Source: Microvelia longipes | Lineage: Eukaryota; Arthropoda; Insecta; Hemiptera; Veliidae | Direction of reading: 5' to 3' | DNA length: 64,000 bases | Assembly (NCBI GenBank): GCA_018340805.1 | Contig: JACMZG010001870.1 | Coordinates: 46,130,006-46,194,005 of the forward strand | Made by a program: the position numbers and the translations under genes | Notes under the pieces: generated by a model | Told to the model about the DNA's origin: nothing | The model's input: the letters and a program-made list of their open reading frames with translations, nothing else | The model's database searches: none | Shown: positions 1 through 12,639 of the stretch, in pieces | Numbering within the stretch: position 1 is the first letter of the stretch | How the letters are laid out: each line of letters opens with the position of its first letter

Positions 1-669
1 CAAATAAATAAAGTAGGAAAATGTAATATAATGAAAATTAATAGTATGATAAAGAAAACATGCACAAGAGACTTAATTAAAATGAAGATATTAATAAATA
101 ATAAAATTTAAATAAATTAAAAAAAATAAGTTAATTAGATATAAATAAATAACACAAAAGATACGAAGTTAACAAGTAATTGAAACAAAATCAAATTATT
201 CAAGGTTTATTAACAAAACATTGTCAAAACCGAAAGAAAAACAAATAAGATACAAAAAGTTAAGGAAAAATTAAACAACAATAAAAACAATGAATATACA
301 GGAAACAGGTAAAATAAATAAGATAATCAAAGATTTATTCTGAGGATAAATAACTGTGACAAAGTGATGAGTCAGCAGATACCTGAGGGTGATGGAGGTA
401 AGTATGAAGGCCTACGTGTTTCTAACAAATGTTGTTACATCACAAACAAACAAACAGCACCCAAATAAACAAACTGCACACAAACACAGCTGTTCGGTGT
501 TGGTGGCCGGTGTGAGTACGATGACGGGAGTGGGGTACGCAGCGACCCGGGACCGATGTTCCTACCGTATCTCGCAGCCAACTGATCTTACAACCCTCCC
601 ACCAAACCCCCAAAAAACCCCCCGTAACTTAAACCCGGATAATCATTGGATAAATTTACCGATAAGTTA
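1..669. other. AT-rich sequence without a recognisable gene
   Basis: The first 350 bases are A-rich with no coding signal. A short open frame at 389-670 has no family resemblance and no splice context, and its composition (runs of C and A) does not look coding. Confidence 0.6.
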
Positions 670-935
670 ACTTTGAAAGTTAACTAAATTATACATTAGT
701 TAAATTACCGGTAACAATAATAAAATTATACGTTTGTTAAGTTACCGGTAACAATAATATAATTATATGCTAGTTAAATTACAGGTAACAATAATAAAAG
801 TATACGTTTGTTAAATTACCGGTAACAATATTACAATTATAAGTTAGTTAAATAACCGGTAAAAATAATAAAATTATACGTTAGTTAAATTACCGGTAAC
901 AATAATGAAATTATATGTTAGTTTAATTACTGGAT
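670..935. repeat. 37-bp minisatellite
   Basis: The motif ACCGGTAAC (with variants) recurs at 707, 744, 781, 818, 855, 892 and 929, exactly 37 bases apart each time. That makes about seven copies of an AT-rich unit containing TTAGTTAAATTACCGGTAAC. Copies differ by substitutions only, so the period has been kept without indels. Confidence 0.93.
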
Positions 936-1004
936 AATATTAACTCTCAATAAAAAGAGTGATTGTAACTCGTCATTAATCATTGTAAGAATTAAATTAA
1001 AATT

Positions 1005-2045
1005 ATTTGATACTTCTTCTAATTACTTGGATACTTCTAATACTTGGATACTTCTAATAATTTCTATACTTACTTCTAATACTTACTTCTAATACTTTCT
1101 ATACTTACTTCTAATACTTTCTATACATACTTCTAATACTTGAATACTCTTCTAATATGGATACTTCTCTTTCTATACTTACTTCTAATACTTGGATTCG
1201 AATACTTCTAATACTTTCTAATACATACTTCTAATACTAACTTTCATATTTCTTACTTACTTCTAATACTTTCTTCTAATAGGATACTCTAACTTTAATA
1301 CTTACTTCTAATATTGGATACTTTAATACTTCTATACTAACTATCTACTCTAATACTTCTTCTAATACTTTCTAATACTTTAATACTTATCTCTCTTATA
1401 TATTCTAATACGATACTTCTAATACTTTCTATACTTACTCTATACTTGGATACTTTTAATACTTTCTAACTTATTCTAATACTTGGATTCTTCTCTACTT
1501 TCTATACTACTTCTATACTTGGATACTCTATACATATTCTAATACTTGGATACTTCTCATACTTTCTATACTCTAATACTTTCTTCTACTACTTCTAATA
1601 CTTCTACTTCTTATTCTAATACTTTCTATACTTACTTTTAATACTTGGATACTTCAATACTTTCTATACTTACTTCTAATACTTGGATACTTCTAATACC
1701 TAATACAAACTTCTAATATTTCTTCTAATACTTTTATACTTATTATAATACTTTATACTTATACTTTCTTACTTTCTAATACTTGAATACTTCTCTTACT
1801 CTTCTAATACTTTGGATACTTCCTAATATTGGATACTTCTATACTTCTAACTTCTACTTGGATTCTTCTAATACTTACTTTCAATAACTTCTGGATACTT
1901 CTCATCTTTCTATACTTACTTCTATACTCTAATACTTGGATACTTCCAATACTTTCTATACTAACTTCTAATACTTGGATTCTTCTAATATTGGATTTGT
2001 TTGTACTTGGATAATTCTAATACTTTCTATACTTCTTCTAAATTC
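1005..2045. repeat. Degenerate (CTAATACTT / GGATACTT) tandem array
   Basis: About 1 kb consists almost wholly of CTTCTAATACTT, GGATACTT and TCTATACTTA words in variable order. It is a low-complexity array with no fixed period. The strand is strongly asymmetric (C and T against A). The open frame at 1829-2014 is a by-product of the repeat and is not a gene. Confidence 0.9.
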
Positions 2046-3214
2046 TTCTTTACTTTGCCTAATACACGTGTAGCAGTTTTAGTTACGACTTAAACACAAA
2101 TAATGAAATATGATGGTTTTAAAATTTATTAAATAATTACATAGGAAGAGTCTCTACAGATTTAATATAAGGAGGAATTTCTAAGCATCTATTGCTGACT
2201 AGAACCGCATTATTTTAACCCTAGAATGCTCATTTATACAAAACAGTCTTTATTGTTTTTGATACGTCAATTAAACCTAAATATAAAAAAATTGGTGCAG
2301 GATAGTCTGGTATTTTTCTTATTAACTAACTCGCTTCGCTCGTCCCTCAGAATCTCACAATTATCTGAAGCTTAATTTCGTATTACTTCGGTCTAGCTAC
2401 GCTTGAACTTAGAGTAAAATGGATACGTATAGTCTAGAGTGTAATGAGTTTAGAACTGCTTCGCTAGTCCTCAGAAAGTAATGGTTCTCCTAAGCCTAGA
2501 TAAGAATTCTAAGGTTAAGAGCGTACAGCTAAACTATTAATTTCAAAATTTCGTTAATATAGGAAAATATTTCCATGAAATCTCATTAAAATTTTAAAAT
2601 ACGAATAAAAAACGTAATAAAAACGTAAATTATTAATTTCAAAATATCTGTATCAACTCTATAAAACTTGTATTAATTATCTTGTTGTTGGTTTAGTCTA
2701 TAGAAAATAAATAAATCAAAATATCAATGGTATTGTAGGAAATGTCATTAAAATTTTAAAATACGTATAAAGTAAGGGATAAGAACGTAAAATCCTAATT
2801 AGTAATTAAACGTGTAATTACTAAAAATATAATCCTAAAATAATCAAAATTAAGAGAAAAAATTGAATAAATTTATTTTCTCAAGTTTTAATATAACTTG
2901 CTTAAGGGTAGAAAATAAATTCCTAATAATCTTGAATAAAAATTAAAAAATTCTCTCTGAATTTTAAGCAATTTTTCTTTTTTTTTTTATAAAAACATGT
3001 TTCCCGATTTTTAATTTTTAAACCCCTCTAACTCCCTAATATATAACTAATTGAGATAGTACTATGACTTTGCGTTAGCGTTTAGTCAGTTAGATCAAAA
3101 GTAAATATTGCGTTAGTGCTGAGAGAGAGAGAGAGAGAAACACTTTATTTACAAAAATAAATATATAAATATAGCGAGGCTGTCCTTATAATAAGGATTG
3201 CTTTATAATACACA
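2046..3214. other. Gene-free AT-rich stretch with repeat fragments
   Basis: No coding signal is seen. The segment holds scraps of the CTCGCTTCGCTCG motif family (at 2330 and nearby variants near 2395 and 2460) and a short (GA)n run at 3120-3138. Confidence 0.5.
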
Positions 3215-3900
3215 GCGTACTGATCAATCTTATAGACAACTTTATAAGACTTTATAAGACAACTTATAACACAACTTTATAAGACTTTATAAGACAACTT
3301 TATAAGACAACTTATAAGACAACTTTATAAGACTTTATAAGACCTTTATAAGACTTTATAAGACAACTTTATAAGACAACTTTATAAGACAACTTATAGA
3401 CAACATTTAAGACTTTATAAGAACTTTATAAGACTTTATAAGACAATATTTATAAGACGACTTTATAAGACAACTTTACTATAAGACAACTTATAAGACG
3501 ACTTTATAAGACAACCTTTATAAGACAACTTTATAAGACAACTTATATGACTTTATAAGACTTTATAGACAACTTATAAGACACTTGACTTTATAAGAAA
3601 CTTATAAGACTTTATAAGACAACTTTATAAGAAACTTATAAGACAACTTTAGAGACAACTTTATAAGACTTTACTATAGACTTATAAGACAACTTTATAA
3701 GACAACTTTATAAGACAACTTTATAAGACTTTATAAAAACTTTATAAGACAACTTTATAAGACTTTATAACTTTATAAGACAACTTATAAGACATACTTA
3801 TAAGACACTTTATAAGACAATATTTATAAGACAACTTTTATTTTATAAGACTTTATAAGACAACTTATAAGACAACTTTATAAGACAACTTTATAAGAAC
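3215..3900. repeat. TTATAAGAC(AAC) short tandem array
   Basis: About 690 bases of a 9-13 bp unit (TTATAAGAC, ACTTTATAAGAC, AACTTATAAGAC) repeat with frequent small indels. The array runs directly to the outer end of the foldback element that starts at 3901, so the element either inserted into the array or sits at its edge. Confidence 0.9.
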
Positions 3901-4794
3901 TTGAACGAACGTAAGTGAGTTCTTACATTTCAGAAGATTGGGACGGCGTTTTGTTTGTGTGTTTGTGTGTTTGTGTGTTTGTTTGTACGTGTCGCGATAA
4001 CTGCCGTAAAAATTGACCGATTTTGATAAAATTTTGTATACAGGTAAAACTAATTATGTGTCAGAGCTGTATAGTTTTTGGTAATATTCCGAAAATATTT
4101 TCAAAATGGCAGCCAAAATGGCGGACCGGATAAAAAAAAATTTTGAGCGAAAAAATCGTGTTGTATATCGTTTGAAAGCTCTTAAAGAGTAGAAAAAGAA
4201 AATATATTTCATGGTCAAAATTTTAAAAATTTTTTGAAAAATTTAAAAATGGCGGCTAAAATAATGAACCCAAAAAATTTAAAATTGAAGGAATAACTCG
4301 AGTAATATATCGTTGTAAAGCTATTGATTAGTAGAACAAAAAATGTTATATACTAAATTCCGAAAAATTCAACATGGCGGCCATAATTTAATATAATAAT
4401 TAGTTTTTACTAATTTTATAAGAATTTACAAGATAAAGATCTATTGTAATATACTTTAGATACTTTTATACAAGTAAAATTAACTATATGTCAGAGCTGT
4501 ATAGTTTTTGGTAATATTCCGAAAAATATATTCAAAATGGCGGCCAATATGGCGGACCGGATAAAAAATTTTTGAGCAAAAAATCGTGTTGTATATCGTT
4601 TAAAAGCTCTTAAAGAGTAAAAAAAGAAAATATATTTTTCATGTTCAACATTTCAAATTTTTTTATTAATTTAAAAATGGCGGCTAAAACAATAAACTCA
4701 AAAAAATAAAATTTAAAGCGAGCCTTCTTTTACCATTTATTATTATAAATATACGCGAGCCTTTTTTAATATGCATTAATATTAAATATAAGCA

Positions 4795-6010
4795 ATCTAG
4801 CGAGCGAAGCGAGCCTATTTTTAACGTTGTATTATAACAAATATAAGCGATCTAGCGAGCGAAGCGAGCCTTTTTACTATGCATTAATATTAAATATAAG
4901 CAATCTAGCGAGCGAAGCGAGCCTTTTTTACAATATATTATATTATAAATATAAGCAAACTAGCGAGCGAAGCGAGCCTATTTTTAACGTTGTATTATTA
5001 TAAATATAAGCAATCTAACGAGCGAAGCGAGCCTTTTTTACTATCCATTAATATTAAATATAAGCAATCTAGCGAGCGAAGCGAGCGAAGCGAGCCTATT
5101 TTTAACGTAGTATTTTATAAATATAAGCAATCTAGCGAGCGAAGCGAGCCTATTTTTAACTTTGTATTATTACAAATATAAGCAATCTAGCGAGCAAAGC
5201 GAGCCTTTTTTACTATGCATTAATATTAAATATAGCAATCTAGCGAGCGAAGCGAGCCTTCTTTACTATGTATTATTATAAATATATGCAATCTAGCGAG
5301 CGAAGCGAGCCACTTTTACTTGCATTAATATAAATCTACGCAATCTAGCGAGCGAAGCGATCCTTTTTACAATATATTTTATTATAAATATAAGCAATCT
5401 AGCGAGCGAAGCGAGCCTTCTTTTACCATTTATTATTATAAATATACGCAATCAAGCGAGCGAAGCGAGCCTTTTTTAATATGCATTAATGTAAATCTAC
5501 GCAATCTAGCGAGCGAAGCGAGCCTTTTTTACAATATATATTTTATTATAAATATAAGCAATCTAGCGAGCGAAGCGTGCCTTCTTTTACATGCATGAAT
5601 ATAAATCTACGCAATCTAGCGAGCGAAGCGAGCCTTCTTTTACCATTTATTATTATAAATATACGCAATCAAGCGAGCGAAGCGAGCCTTTTTTACTATG
5701 CATTAATATAAATCTAAGCAATCTAGCGAGCGAAGCGAGCCTTTTTTACATATATTTTATTATAAATATAAGCAATCTAGCGAGCGAAGCGAGCCTATCT
5801 CTAACGTTGTATTGTCACAAATATAAGCAATCTAGCGAGCGAAGCGAGCCTTTTTTACAATATATTTTATAATAACTATAAGCAATCTAGCGAGCGAAGC
5901 GAGCATTTTTTAAACTTTGTATTTTTATAAATATAAGCAATCTAGCGAGCGTAGCGAGCCTTTTTTACTATGTAATTGTTAAAGATACCTAAACTAGCAA
6001 GCGATGCGAG
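4795..6010 (+). repeat. About 54-bp tandem array, left arm of the foldback
   Basis: Over twenty units read ATATAAGCAATCTAGCGAGC then GAAGCGAGCC then an AT-rich linker. Units vary in the linker (TTTTTACTATGCATTAATA, TTTTTAACGTTGTATTA and others). The open frames at 4990-5181 and 5591-5872, with repeated SSERSEP peptides, are translations of this array and not genes. Confidence 0.92.
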
Positions 6011-6142
6011 CCTTTTTGAGTTTATACTTTAAAGTGGTATAGCATCCGAATGTTTTGATAAACTCATTTCGCTTGTTTTAAATTAATATTTTTTTGTATT
6101 CTTTCTTTGCCGTGAGTTCTTGATGCAACGCATTACTAGTCA

Positions 6143-7184
6143 TAAAAGTAATATATACACTAAAAATATATACTGCTCACTAGAATTAAAAACTCTATTT
6201 TATTAAATATATTATATAATTTTATATAAATATATTAAAAAATATATTAACTCGCCTAAGATTTATGATTAAATTGTTGATGTTTTGTTTCTTTTCCTCA
6301 TTATACCGTAGGTATATAGAAAAAGTGAGCAAAAAAATCCGAAACCGGGATGTCAGCGGAATTATCCGTTTCAGGTGTTTTTAAAACATATTGTTTAAAG
6401 ACAGGAAAGCAAAAAGTTCAAACATTTATGATCATAAATCGTTTTTAAAGGAACAAAAGGATATGTTTTGTTCACATTATAAATGGGATCTCTAAAGTGA
6501 TGCTTTACTAAGAGAAAGATTTACAATTTGAACGATCGTAGAGAAAAAAAGAGATTTACAGATGAGAAAAGAGAAATAGAAAACAAGCGGGGAGGGGCAA
6601 ATAAAGTAAAATGAACATCTCTTTGACCCACCAGTCTGCAAAAGAGGGCTAATTTTCCTTTTCAAATAAAACTCCGGACTTCATAGCTTGTAAAGGTCAG
6701 AAACTTTGCATAGTGGAAAAACTGGAGCCCAAAGGTTTCCATGATGGAGATCTATCAAGTAAAATTACTTCAAAGGGATGTAAGACTATCCAACAACTTT
6801 TAAGCTAAATTGCAAGTTGCCAAATTGATTTTTTTCTTTTTAGATTTTTTAAAAATGAAAAAAATTGTTAAAAACTAAAACAGAGATATTAAATTGGGTA
6901 TTTTTTAAATACAAGATGCCAAGAGAGGAACATGAAAATAGAGAGGGATTAATAATGTCCCCATGTAACATTTCTCCAACATTTATCTCATTAAAAACGT
7001 TTTATAATAAGATAATAATAATAATAAGATAACTATTTATTCACAGAACAAGCAAAAAATGTATAATGTTTTGGTTTAAATAAATATTTTTTATAATTTT
7101 TTTGTAATTCTTTTTTCAATTAAAATTTTCCAAAAAAAGTCTGATAAAAGTCTTCAGAAGCCAACAGGGCCTGTATCAAAACTG
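6143..7184. other. Unique spacer of the foldback element
   Basis: This 1042-bp loop lies between the inverted arms. It contains a fragment (about 6290-6380) of the dispersed repeat with the words ATACCGTAGGTATATAG and AAATCCGAAACCGGGATG. The rest is AT-rich. No open frame longer than about 60 codons and no transposase motif was seen. Confidence 0.7.
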
Positions 7185-7314
7185 TGACTAGTAATGCGTT
7201 GCATCAAGAACTCACGGCAAAGAAAGAATACAAAAAAATATTAATTTAAAACAAGCGAAATGAGTTTATCAAAACATTCGGATGCTATACCACTTTAAAG
7301 TATAAACTCAAAAG

Positions 7315-8600
7315 GCTCGCATCGCTTGCTAGTTTAGGTATCTTTAACATTACATAGTAAAAAGGCTCGCTACGCTCGCTAGATTGCTTATATTTATAAA
7401 AATACAAAGTTTAAAAATGCTCGCTTCGCTCTAGATTGCTTATAGTTATTATAAAATATATTGTAAAAAAGGCTCGCTTCGCTCGCTAGATTGCTTATAT
7501 TTGTGACAATACAACGTTAGAGATAGGCTCGCTTCGCTCGCTAGATTGCTTATATTTATAATAAAATATATTGTAAAAAAGGCTCGCTTCGCTCGCTAGA
7601 TTGCTTAGATTTATATTAATGCATAGTAAAAAAGGCTCGCTTCGCTCGCTTGATTGCGTATATTTATAATAATAAATGGTAAAAGAAGGCTCGCTTCGCT
7701 CGCTAGATTGCGTAGATTTATATTCATGCATGTAAAAGAAGGCACGCTTCGCTCGCTAGATTGCTTATATTTATAATAAAATATATATTGTAAAAAAGGC
7801 TCGCTTCGCTCGCTAGATTGCGTAGATTTACATTAATGCATATTAAAAAAGGCTCGCTTCGCTCGCTTGATTGCGTATATTTATAATAATAAATGGTAAA
7901 AGAAGGCTCGCTTCGCTCGCTAGATTGCTTATATTTATAATAAAATATATTGTAAATAAGGATCGCTTCGCTCGCTAGATTGCGTAGATTTATATTAATG
8001 CAAGTAAAAGTGGCTCGCTTCGCTCGCTAGATTGCATATATTTATAATAATACATAGTAAAGAAGGCTCGCTTCGCTCGCTAGATTGCTTATATTTAATA
8101 TTAATGCATAGTAAAAAAGGCTCGCTTCGCTCGCTAGATTGCTTATATTTGTAATAATACAAAGTTAAAAATAGGCTCGCTTCGCTCGCTAGATTGCTTA
8201 TATTTATAATAATACTACGTTAAAAATAGGCTCGCTTCGCTCGCTTCGCTCGCTAGATTGCTTATATTTAATATTAATGGATAGTAAAAAAGGCTCGCTT
8301 CGCTCGTAGATTGCTTATATTTATATAATACAACGTTAAAATAGGCTCGCTTCGCTCGCTAGTTTGCTTATTTTATAATATAATATATTGTAAAAAAGGC
8401 TCGCTTCGCTCGCTAGATTGCTTATATTTAATATTAATGCATAGTAAAAAAGGCTCGCTTCGCTCGCTAGATCGCTTATATTTGTTATAATACAACGTTA
8501 AAATAGGCTCGCTTCGCTCGCTAGATTGCTTATATTTAATATTAATGCATATTAAAAAAGGCTCGCGTATATTTTAATAATAAATGGTAAAAGAAGGCTC
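7315..8600 (-). repeat. About 54-bp tandem array, right arm of the foldback
   Basis: This is the reverse-complement partner of the left array. It keeps even rare unit variants: the GCGTGCC variant near 5575 returns as GGCACGC near 7741. The open frame at 7495-7731 on the minus strand duplicates the left-arm artefact peptide. Confidence 0.92.
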
Positions 8601-9576
8601 GCTTTAAATTTTATTTTTTTGAGTTTATTGTTTTAGCCGCCATTTTTAAATTAATAAAAAAATTTGAAATGTTGAACATGAAAAATATATTTTCTTTTTT
8701 TACTCTTAAGAGCTTTTAAACGATATACACACGATTTTTTGCTCAAAAATTTTTTATCCGGTCCGCCATATTGGCCGCCATTTTGAATATATTTTTCGGA
8801 ATATTACCAAAAACTATACAGCTCTGACATATAGTTAATTTTACTTGTATAAAAGTATCTAAAGTATATTACAATAGATCTTTATCTTGTAAATTCTTAT
8901 AAAATTAGTAAAAACTAATTATTATATTAAATTATGGCCGCCATGTTGAATTTTTCGGAATTTAGTATATAACATTTTTTGTTCTACTAATCAATAGCTT
9001 TACAACGATATATTACTCGAGTTATTCCTTCAATTTTAAATTTTTTGGGTTCATTATTTTAGCCGCCATTTTTAAATTTTTCAAAAAATTTTTAAATTTT
9101 GACCATGAAACATATATTTTCTTTTTCTACTCTTTAAGAGCTTTCAAACGATATACAACACGATTTTTTCGCTCAAAATTTTTTTTTATCCGGTCCGCCA
9201 TTTTGGCTGCCATTTTGAAAATATTTTTCGGAATATTACCAAAAACTATACAGCTCTGACACATAATTAGTTTTACCTGTATACAAAATTTTATCAAAAT
9301 CGGTCAATTTTTACGGCAGTTATCGCGACACGTACAAACAAACACACAAACACACAAACACACAAACACACAAACAAACGCGCCGTCCCAATCTTCTGAA
9401 ATGTAAGAACTCACTTACGTTCGTTCAACTATTTCTCCGAACTTAGCATAAAAAAAGTTTAAAAAACAGCCGCGGAACGGCCTTTGTTTTTTATGGCTAA
9501 GAAATAAGAAAGGGGAAAGCTTAGTCTCCTATTGAAAGCATTTTTTCTATTATATTATAAAAGGATAATAACAAGT

Positions 9577-9864
9577 GCTGATCACGCCCTTTTTATTAAA
9601 CAGTTATAAAGAACAGGCGTACGAGGAGTAGTCTTATCTTGGTTCTCATCCTATCTGAAAGGAAGAGTTTAAAGTGTGAAAGTCAACCGCGAGATAAAAG
9701 GACAATTGCCAATAAGCTCTGGGGTACCCCAAGGATCAGTTCTTGGACCAATACTGTTCCTTATACTAATAGACCATCTGCTCAGACTTCCCTCTAGAGG
9801 TAAATTGATATTGCCTGCTTCTTTGAAACAAGTAATTGGCTTTTTGAAAGCAATTACTTTCTAA
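9577..9864 (+). pseudogene. LINE reverse transcriptase fragment
   Basis: Reading GCT GAT CAC onward gives a peptide with DHALFIKQL, then RTGVRGVVLSWFSSYLKGRV, then ISSGVPQGSVLGPILFLI. These match the reverse transcriptase core of jockey/CR1-type non-LTR retrotransposons: the segment around the first catalytic region's downstream helix and the conserved G-VPQGSVLGP-LF block. In-frame TAA codons interrupt it before RTGVRG and after LKGRV, and homology stops soon after the PQGS block, well before the expected ADD motif. It is a short, dead fragment. It differs in sequence from the LINE at 57348-61648 (which has TPQGSHVGGT), so it belongs to another family. Confidence 0.82.
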
Positions 9865-9865
9865 T

Positions 9866-10489
9866 TAATATCTTTCTCAGATATTTCAGACATCCTTAGA
9901 AGTTTTAGTGAATTGTCCTCATAAAATAACACTTATGAGGTTGTTCAAACACAAAAATCATCAAAAATTAAAATCAACTCAATGATTGATATCATTAGGT
10001 CTATTTGTGCTGTCCGAGAAATATGTCTATAATGTCACTAACCCTTATTAACAATTTATTTGAAATTTGGCACTCCTGTAGGGGCCAGGGGGGCATCGCT
10101 CACCCTGGGAAAAATGTCGCCCCTTCTGACGATGTGGATTCCAGTAGAATTCCCTTATGGATGTTTGAATTTCACCCCCCCCCCCCCCCCAGTTTTGGCT
10201 GGCTTTTAAACCCGTTTTTTTTCTGTTTGTCTTCATTTTAGATCTTGGTGTGTTTAAGCTAGATTGTTGTAACTTGGTCAAAATAGCAATCTTTTAGGTC
10301 TAGTTGGACATTCCTGAAAATAATTTTCTTGTGATGTACCAGTCACTAATGACCTAACAAAATTTTATAAAAGAATATACATAATTAAAATGATGCGTAA
10401 ATACATCCATTCAAAAATTATCGGGCCATTATATTAATGGCCAACAAATATTTTAACATGAGTTAAAACATACGTGCTGAATGATCAGC
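9866..10489. repeat. Repeat fragment with poly-C run, related to 62740-62960
   Basis: The segment 10075-10320 has GTAGGGGCCAGGGGGGCATC, a run of about 14 C near 10180, and an end with CTTCATTTTAGATCTTGG. The stretch at 62740-62960 has the same order of words in diverged form. These look like two old copies of one mobile element. The overlapping open frames on both strands here are artefacts. Confidence 0.55.
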
Positions 10490-11165
10490 AGTTTTAATTT
10501 TCCTCATTTATACCGTAAGTATATAGGGAAAGTATTGTGTTTAAAAAAATCCGAAACCGGGATGAATCCGGAATTGTCTGTTTCAGGTTTTTATAAGGCC
10601 TCCTAAATGGTTTTTGCAAAGTTCTCTGTCTGTATGTGTGTGTGTGTGTGTCTGTTATCATCGTAGCGCCCAGTGTATTTATACTAGAGAGTTGCAACTT
10701 TGTGGAAAAATCAGTCTATAGCTTTAGTTGAGCTATACGGAAAATATTTTTTTCATGACGTCATTAACCCGCTATAATGACTCTGCAAAAAAGTAAAAAA
10801 AAGAGGAATAATGATACGATCGGATTGAGATTTGACACCCATGTGTCTATGTGTAAGACTAACATATTTCTTAAGTCTCATCTTCTTACCAGATTAATTT
10901 CAATTTTTATTGAATGACTTGTATACGTTTATTAAAAAATTGTAACAAAAAACTAAGAAAGGGTCTAATTGAGTTGAAATTTGGTACACGTATATACCTT
11001 TATGTAATAAATAAGTAAACTAAGTTTCGTTTCAATATGACAAGTATATTCATGATTTTGTTGGATCATAAAAATTAAGGAGCATTGAGCGTGGTCAGTA
11101 CTTTAAGGGTGACCGATGAGAATGATACGGATGCATTTAATATCTGAAGATGAGCGAAGCGAGTC
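10490..11165 (-). repeat. Dispersed repeat family A (ATACCGTAAGTATATAGG / CTCGCTTCGCTCG)
   Basis: On the plus strand this copy reads TTTCCTCATTTATACCGTAAG, a CCGAAACCGGGATGAATCCG-type block, a (TG)n run, GTAGCGCCCAGTGTATTTAT, then GGAGCATTGAGCGTGGTCAG and GAGCGAAGCGAGTCC. The same blocks, inverted, occur at 23330-24800 and 61690-62500, with partial copies at 6290, 40700-40960, 49545-49880 and 63735-63900. No coding capacity is evident. The open frame at 10494-10697 is an artefact of the (TG)n run. Confidence 0.75.
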
Positions 11166-11708
11166 CAAAGGCATTGTTGCTGATTCGATTGTTGCTATGT
11201 ATAAACCGAGGTAGAGCGCATGACAAAAAACAATAATTTCTTTTCCAAAATTCTAATGGCAAGTGATTTTTTAATTTTTATCGAGAGACATGTATACGTT
11301 TTTTCACGCCTTGTCTTATGATTCATCTAGCGTTTGGTAGCACTTAGGTGTGTCTGTGGTAACTAAATGGGGAAAGAAGAATGGAGACAAGTCCTACCTA
11401 AAGGTGGGGCTTGTAGGGAGGTAAGTGAGAAGGTTTCAATATTGCTGTTTCCACAAATCCACCGCAGCAGTTATTAGTAAAGCCTTTAAGTTCCCGCTAA
11501 TTTTTAGGGTAAAAGTTAGATAGGAGCCAGGAAAATTAAGTCCCTAGAGGTAACGCCTCTAAAATCAAGTTGAAGTAAATGACAGTCACGATGACTGTCT
11601 TTTCGTAATTTTCGCGTAATTCCGCGTGAAGTAATTAAGCCCACCTCGAGCTTGAGTCAAATTAAAAGTCAAGTTCAGAGTTTAAATATCAGCAAAGAAC
11701 ATTTAATA
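11166..11708. other. Gene-free stretch
   Basis: Mixed-composition sequence without a convincing open frame, splice-flanked exon or recognised repeat boundary. Confidence 0.4.
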
Positions 11709-12625
11709 GTCCAAGAGCCAGACGCAAAAAACGTGACCGTCTAGCCCCAAAGGTTTAACCCACTAGATCGACTTATTCTGGCTCCCTGATAATGAATCAG
11801 GTGGTCTGACGTTTCAGATAAGGGAATTTTAGCCCCAGGGCCCCTTTAAAATCCGAAAAATGACCCCAAATTCTGTTTTGCCCAATAACAGTGTTCCTAT
11901 TGGTTTTATAAAAAAAAATAAAGGGTTGTTTTTTAAAGTTTATTAAATTTGTGATAAATCCATTTTTTAACCATCAAAATTGGTCCAGTAAAACCGGAGA
12001 TACAAATGTCGAAAGATTACCGAAAAAACACCTAAAAAGCATACATTTTTGCCCAAAAACGCACAAAAACCTTAAAAAAGTGTATTTTTCTAAAATTCAA
12101 GTTTTTACCTATCTTTCAGCATTATATGTCGGTCATTAAGTCATCACATATTAGAGCTGTGCTGACTTCTTTCTCTAGAACAACTCTATATTACCTGCAG
12201 TTCAACAGAATATGCATGATTTTTAAGTCTGCCTAATTCTTAAACACGTTTATATGGAAAAACATGACATTTTAACATTTTTGCGTTTTTGGACAAAAAT
12301 GTATGCTTTTTAGATGTTTTTTCGGTAATCTTTCAACATTTGTATCACCGGTTTTAATGTACCGATTTTGATGGTTAAAAAATGGATTTATCACAAATTT
12401 AAAACAACCCTTTAACTTTTTGGATAAAATCAATAGGAACACCGTTATTGGGCGAAAACAGAATTTAGGATCATTTTTCGGAGTTTAAAGTGACCCCGGG
12501 GCTAAAATTCTCTTATCTGAAACGGCAGACCACCTGATTCATTATCAGGGAGCCAGAATAAGTCGACCTAGTGGGTTAAACCTTTGGGGCTAGACGGTCA
12601 CGTTTTTTGCGTCTGGCTCTTGGAC
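11709..12625. mobile_element. Foldback MITE with GTCCAAGAGCC ends (family B)
   Basis: GTCCAAGAGCCAGACGC at 11709 mirrors GCGTCTGGCTCTTGGAC ending at 12625. Inversion continues for roughly 400 bases on each side (GCCCCAAAGG, ATTCTGGCTCCCTGATAATG and TTTTCGGTAATCTTTC words are all found reversed). The element is 917 bp with no ORF of its own. The flanks both carry AATA (ending at 11708 and starting at 12626), a possible 4-bp target duplication. Related ends occur at 38155 and 47283. Confidence 0.82.
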
Positions 12626-12639
12626 AATAAGAGGTACTT

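Larger units (their letters stand above)
3901..9429. mobile_element. Large foldback (FB-like) element
   Basis: The outer sequence TTGAACGAACGTAAG at 3901 returns as its reverse complement ending at 9429. The inner ends CGCATTACTAGTCA (to 6142) and TGACTAGTAATGCG (from 7185) also mirror each other. This gives arms of 2242 and 2245 bp around a 1042-bp spacer. Each arm has, from outside in, a (GTTT)n-like stretch, a block with GGCGGACCGGAT that occurs twice, then about 1.2 kb of about 54-bp tandem units with CGAGCGAAGCGAGCC. Long inverted repeats made of internal tandem repeats are the hallmark of Drosophila FB-type elements. No transposase ORF is visible in the spacer, so this copy is probably non-autonomous. 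No clear target duplication was found. A foldback artefact of assembly is possible, but the spacer is unique and the arms differ by small changes. Confidence 0.8.

Noticed and set aside
4990..7731. Open frames with repeated SSERSEP peptides on both strands.
   Set aside because: They are translations of the about 54-bp array in the foldback arms; the period, not selection, keeps them open.
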